Positions 7,613 through 10,574 of a stretch of DNA of 10,574 nucleotides are shown here, one piece after another (within the stretch, counting starts at the first letter, position 1; each line of letters begins with the position of its first letter). The translations under genes and the position numbers were made by a program. Origin of the DNA: Pseudomonadota bacterium (GTDB taxonomy: Bacteria > Pseudomonadota > Alphaproteobacteria > Acetobacterales > Acetobacteraceae); contig JAKBCB010000090.1 of assembly GCA_021808185.1 (NCBI GenBank), positions 1 through 10,574 of the forward strand. Direction: 5' to 3'. The notes under the pieces are model-generated. The model worked only from the letters and a program-made list of their open reading frames with translations. It made no database searches and was not told the DNA's origin.

Positions 7613-9484
7613 ATGACGGAGTCTTTTGACGTGGTGGTGGTCGGCGGCGGGCATGCCGGCTGCGAGGCCGCCGCCGCCGCCGCGCGGATGGGCGCGCGCA
7701 CCGTGCTGCTCACGCAACGGCGCCAGACCATCGGCGAGATGTCCTGCAACCCGGCCATCGGCGGCATCGGCAAGGGCCATCTGGTGCGCGAGATCGACGC
7801 GCTCGACGGGTTGATGGGGCGGGCCGCGGACCGCTCCGGCATCCATTTCAAGCTGCTGAACCGCAGCAAGGGACCAGCGGTGCGCGGACCCCGCGCGCAG
7901 ACCGACCGGGCGCGGTACCGTCGTGCCATTCAGGATCTGCTGGCCGAGCAGGCCGGCCTGGTCGTCCGCGAGGCCACGGCGGCCGACCTCGAACTCGCGC
8001 CCGACGGATCGCTCGTGGCGGTGGTCTGTGCCGACGGCCAGCGCATCAGCTGTGGGGCCGCCGTGCTGACCACCGGGACATTCCTGCGCGGGATGATTTT
8101 CGTGGGACCGCACAGCGCGCCGGCCGGTCGGGTCGGGGAGGCGCCGTCCGTGGCCCTGGCGGAGACGCTGCTGCGGCTGGGGCTGCCGCTTGGGCGGTTG
8201 AAGACGGGGACACCGCCGCGCCTGGACCGGCGGAGCATCGATTGGGAGGGACTCGCCGCCGATCCCGGCGATACGGTGCCCGACCCGTTCAGCACGCTGA
8301 CGCGTCGGATCGAGTTGCCGCAGATCGAATGCCGGATCACCGCGACCACGCCGGCCACGCACGCGCTGATCCGGGACAACCTGCACCTCTCGGCGGTCTA
8401 TGGTGGCCAGATCGGCGGGCGCGGTCCGCGCTATTGCCCGTCCATCGAGGACAAGGTGGTGCGCTTCGCGGCACGGGAGCGCCATCAGATCTTTCTCGAG
8501 CCCGAGGGGCTCGATGACGACACCGTTTACCCGAACGGGATCTCGACCAGCCTGCCGGCCGAGGTGCAGGCCGCGATGCTGGCGACCATTCCCGGGCTGG
8601 AGCGGGCGCGCATCCTGCGGCCGGGCTATGCGGTGGAATACGACTATGTCGATCCGCGCGCGCTGACCCCCGCGCTGGAACTGAAGCAGGTGCCACGGCT
8701 GTTCCTCGCGGGGCAGATCAACGGCACCACCGGTTACGAGGAGGCGGGGGCCCAGGGCGTCCTTGCCGGGATCAACGCCGCCTGCCGCGCGGGTGGCCGC
8801 CCGGCGCTGACGCTCGACCGGGCCCAAGCGTATATCGGGGTGCTGGTGGACGACTTGATCACGCACGGGGTCAGCGAGCCGTACCGCATGTTCACCTCGC
8901 GTGCCGAATATCGGCTGACGCTGCGTGCCGACAACGCCGATATGCGCTTGACCGACATCGGTATCGGCGTCGGCTGTGTTGGCGACACACGTAGCGAGGC
9001 TTTTCGCGCATTTTGCGATGAAGTCGCGCACGCGGGGGCGCGCGCGCGTAGCGAGATCGTTCCCGCCGGCACGCTCGCCGCCATCGGGGTTGCGGCATCG
9101 ATCGATGGGCAGCGCCGCGCGCTGTTCGACGTCATGGGGCAGGCGGGCGTATCGGACGACACCTTGCTCGCCGCTTTCCCCTGGCTGGGCGGCATCGGCG
9201 CGCGCACGCTTGGGATGCTGCGCGCGGACGCGCTCTATGCCGGCTATCTGCCGCGCCAGGATGCCGAGATCCGGGCGTTTCGGCGGGAGGAAGCGATCAC
9301 CTTGGGCAGCGAGATCGACTACGCGGAGATTGGCGGCCTCTCCGCCGAGGTCCGGACCCGGCTCGCGACGGCACGACCCGTCTCCATCGGGGCCGCCGTG
9401 CGGATGGAGGGGATCACACCGGCGGCCATCGCCGCCATCAGCGCGCATGTCCGCCGCCGCCAAGACGCGGCGCGTTTCACGTGA
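7613..9484 (+). CDS. mnmG: tRNA U34 carboxymethylaminomethyl synthesis enzyme MnmG (GidA)
   Basis: This 623-residue FAD-dependent partner of MnmE catalyses C5 modification of tRNA wobble uridine. The ATG at 7613 follows GGGAG (7601-7605) at normal spacing and gives the standard N-terminus. The reading frame is open upstream into mnmE, but that part is only overlap. The FAD-binding motif VVGGGHAGCEAA is at residues 9-20, and GEMSCNPAIGGIGKGH (41-56) holds the conserved Cys45. Other family blocks are LNRSKGPAVRGPRAQ (82-96), TGTFLRG (154-160), LGRLKTGTPPRL (193-204), RGPRYCPSIEDKVVRF with the second conserved cysteine (Cys275), and AGQINGTTGYEEAGAQG. Full length is normal. Its stop TGA (9482-9484) overlaps the possible GTG start of rsmG, and a parS palindrome covers the junction. 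Confidence 0.97.
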   Translation: MTESFDVVVVGGGHAGCEAAAAAARMGARTVLLTQRRQTIGEMSCNPAIGGIGKGHLVREIDALDGLMGRAADRSGIHFKLLNRSKGPAVRGPRAQTDRARYRRAIQDLLAEQAGLVVREATAADLELAPDGSLVAVVCADGQRISCGAAVLTTGTFLRGMIFVGPHSAPAGRVGEAPSVALAETLLRLGLPLGRLKTGTPPRLDRRSIDWEGLAADPGDTVPDPFSTLTRRIELPQIECRITATTPATHALIRDNLHLSAVYGGQIGGRGPRYCPSIEDKVVRFAARERHQIFLEPEGLDDDTVYPNGISTSLPAEVQAAMLATIPGLERARILRPGYAVEYDYVDPRALTPALELKQVPRLFLAGQINGTTGYEEAGAQGVLAGINAACRAGGRPALTLDRAQAYIGVLVDDLITHGVSEPYRMFTSRAEYRLTLRADNADMRLTDIGIGVGCVGDTRSEAFRAFCDEVAHAGARARSEIVPAGTLAAIGVAASIDGQRRALFDVMGQAGVSDDTLLAAFPWLGGIGARTLGMLRADALYAGYLPRQDAEIRAFRREEAITLGSEIDYAEIGGLSAEVRTRLATARPVSIGAAVRMEGITPAAIAAISAHVRRRQDAARFT

Positions 9485-9488
9485 AACA
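9473..9488. promoter_or_regulatory. parS: parS centromere site (ParB-binding palindrome)
   Basis: The 14 bases GTTTCACGTGAAAC at 9474-9487 form a perfect palindrome. With flanking bases the 16-mer matches the chromosomal parS consensus TGTTTCACGTGAAACA at every position except the first (C in place of T). It overlaps the last codons and stop of mnmG and the first codons of rsmG, about 0.6 kb upstream of parA. ParB would nucleate here and spread as a CTP-dependent clamp, with ParA providing the segregation force. Identification is from the sequence match and context; I saw no second copy in this window. Confidence 0.9.
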
Positions 9489-10086
9489 TCCGGACATGAC
9501 CGCCGTGGAGATCCCGCCCGAAGCCCGCGAACGTCTGGAGCGATTCGCCGATCTGCTGCTGCATTGGAACGCCCGCATCAATTTGATTTCGCGCGCCGAC
9601 GAAGCTGCCATCTGGCCACGCCATGTCCTGGATTCCGCGCAACTGGCACCGCTGATCCCGGATGCGGCCGGCCCCCTGATCGACCTTGGCTCGGGCGCTG
9701 GATTTCCAGGATTGGTTCTGGCGGTGCTGACCGGACGCCGCGTGCATCTGGTGGAGTCCGACCAGCGCAAATCCGCGTTCCTGCGCGAGGCCGCGCGCCT
9801 CGTCGGTGCGGACGTTGTCGTGCACGCCGTCCGCGCCGAGACGCTGCGCCTGCCGCCGGTCCCCGTCGTGACGGCCCGCGCCCTCGCGCCCATTGCGGAT
9901 CTGTTGCCGCTCGCGGCCCCCTTGCTCACGCAGGATGGCGTTTGCCTGTTCCCGAAGGGCCGCGGCGTGGATGCCGAATTGACGGCGGCCGCCAGCGGGT
10001 GGCACATGCGCGTTGAGCGCTTCCCGAGCCAGACCAGCCCCGGCGCCACCCTGCTCCGCATCAGCGAGATCCGCCGTGCCGGATAG
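9481..10086 (+). CDS. rsmG: 16S rRNA (guanine527-N7)-methyltransferase RsmG (GidB)
   Basis: This 201-residue SAM-dependent methyltransferase makes m7G527 in the 530 loop of 16S rRNA; loss of the family enzyme gives low-level streptomycin resistance. Recognised by LLLHWNARINLIS (25-37), RHVLDSAQL (47-55), the SAM-binding glycine loop IDLGSGAGFPGL (67-78) and VESDQRKSAFLREA (91-104). The start is uncertain. GTG at 9481 overlaps the mnmG stop by four bases (GTGA), which would allow translational coupling; ATG at 9496 would give a protein five residues shorter. Neither has a clear Shine-Dalgarno sequence, so re-initiation by ribosomes finishing mnmG is plausible. The 3' end overlaps parA by 11 bases. 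Confidence 0.95.
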   Translation: MKHPDMTAVEIPPEARERLERFADLLLHWNARINLISRADEAAIWPRHVLDSAQLAPLIPDAAGPLIDLGSGAGFPGLVLAVLTGRRVHLVESDQRKSAFLREAARLVGADVVVHAVRAETLRLPPVPVVTARALAPIADLLPLAAPLLTQDGVCLFPKGRGVDAELTAAASGWHMRVERFPSQTSPGATLLRISEIRRAG

Positions 10087-10574
10087 AAACGCACCCGCCA
10101 CGGCGCCGTCAGGCGGCCGTATCCTCGCCGTCGCCAACCAGAAAGGCGGCGTGGGCAAGACCACGACCGCCATCAATCTGGCGACGGCACTCGCCGCCAC
10201 CGGCGCCTCCGTGCTGCTGATCGACCTCGATCCGCAGGGCAACGCCTCCACCGGGCTTGGGCTTGGCCGCGGCGAGCGCCAGAACGGCACCTACCGCCTG
10301 CTCACCGAGGGCCTCGCCATCTCCGACGTACAGCGACCCACGCTGGTGCCGAACCTCTCGATCATCCCCTCCGACCCGGACCTCGCCGGCGCCGAGGTCG
10401 AACTCGTCGGCGAGGCGCGTCGCGAGTTCCGGCTGCGCGATGCGCTCTGTGCCCCGGAGACGCTGGCAACGCGCCCTGCCTACACGCTGATCGACTGCCC
10501 GCCGAGCCTCGGCCTGCTGACGCTCAACGGCCTCGCCGCCGCCGACGCGGTCCTGGTGCCGCTGCAATGCGAAT
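10076..10574 (+). CDS. parA: Chromosome-partitioning ATPase ParA (Soj), 3' end off the window
   Basis: The first 166 codons of a ParA-family Walker ATPase, which binds DNA as an ATP dimer and moves ParB-parS complexes during chromosome segregation. The chosen start is GTG at 10076, inside the last codons of rsmG in another frame. It is the nearest start before the conserved RILAVANQKGG and gives a 14-residue lead, MPDRNAPATAPSGG. The deviant Walker A motif KGGVGKTT (residues 23-30) has the signature lysine. The A' motif is LLIDLDPQGNAST (47-59) and Walker B is TLIDCPPS (137-144), followed by LGLLTLNGLAAADAVLVPLQCE. Absence of an N-terminal helix-turn-helix domain marks it as the chromosomal Soj type rather than the long plasmid type. 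Gene order and the nearby parS site agree. parB is expected just past the edge. Confidence 0.95.
   Translation, partial: MPDRNAPATAPSGGRILAVANQKGGVGKTTTAINLATALAATGASVLLIDLDPQGNASTGLGLGRGERQNGTYRLLTEGLAISDVQRPTLVPNLSIIPSDPDLAGAEVELVGEARREFRLRDALCAPETLATRPAYTLIDCPPSLGLLTLNGLAAADAVLVPLQCE

Noticed and set aside
7547..9463. Very long open frame antisense to mnmG, and similar long antisense frames over mnmE, qor, the MFS gene and the DUF255 gene
   Set aside because: These are expected in GC-rich DNA, where stop codons are rare in the complementary frames. Their products are rich in Arg, Gly, Ala and Pro with no recognisable domain, while the sense frames are clear conserved genes.

Overview
The window is a GC-rich stretch of an alphaproteobacterial chromosome, most likely from the Rhodospirillales/Acetobacteraceae. 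The organism call is an inference. It rests on the base composition, the gene order mnmE-mnmG-rsmG-parA, and the protein sequences, such as the thioredoxin-like [2Fe-2S] ferredoxin directly before mnmE. No mobile element, CRISPR array, rRNA, tRNA or phage gene was seen. Coding density is very high and every complete gene is intact.

Left part (1-571, + strand): the C-terminal part of a protein resembling a degenerate EAL domain, cut by the window edge. It ends four bases from the stop of the next gene, which points the opposite way.

Minus-strand group (576-5786), in transcription order: a DUF255/YyaL (SPATA20-like) thioredoxin-fold protein, an O6-methylguanine-DNA methyltransferase (ogt), an NADPH:quinone reductase (qor), and a DHA2-type (EmrB/QacA-like) major facilitator exporter. 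Gaps are 68-103 bases, so they may form one or several transcripts. They fit a loose theme of electrophile and xenobiotic stress, but the link is only positional.

Divergent intergenic region (5787-5925): 139 bases with a short AT-rich island. It is the most likely promoter region for both the minus-strand group and the plus-strand operon.

Plus-strand operon (5926 to the right edge): a [2Fe-2S] thioredoxin-like ferredoxin, mnmE, mnmG, rsmG and the first 166 codons of parA. Gaps are 6 and 40 bases, followed by overlaps of 4 and 11 bases. MnmE and MnmG together install the (carboxymethyl)aminomethyl group on U34 of tRNAs. RsmG methylates G527 of 16S rRNA. ParA drives chromosome segregation with ParB, whose gene is presumably just beyond the edge.

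The most notable non-coding signal is a near-perfect parS site, GTTTCACGTGAAAC at 9474-9487. It lies over the mnmG stop codon and the possible GTG start of rsmG. This is the expected ParB loading sequence and places the window near the replication origin. I found no convincing evidence for an undescribed system; the window is mostly conserved housekeeping genes, with a few points worth a second look.
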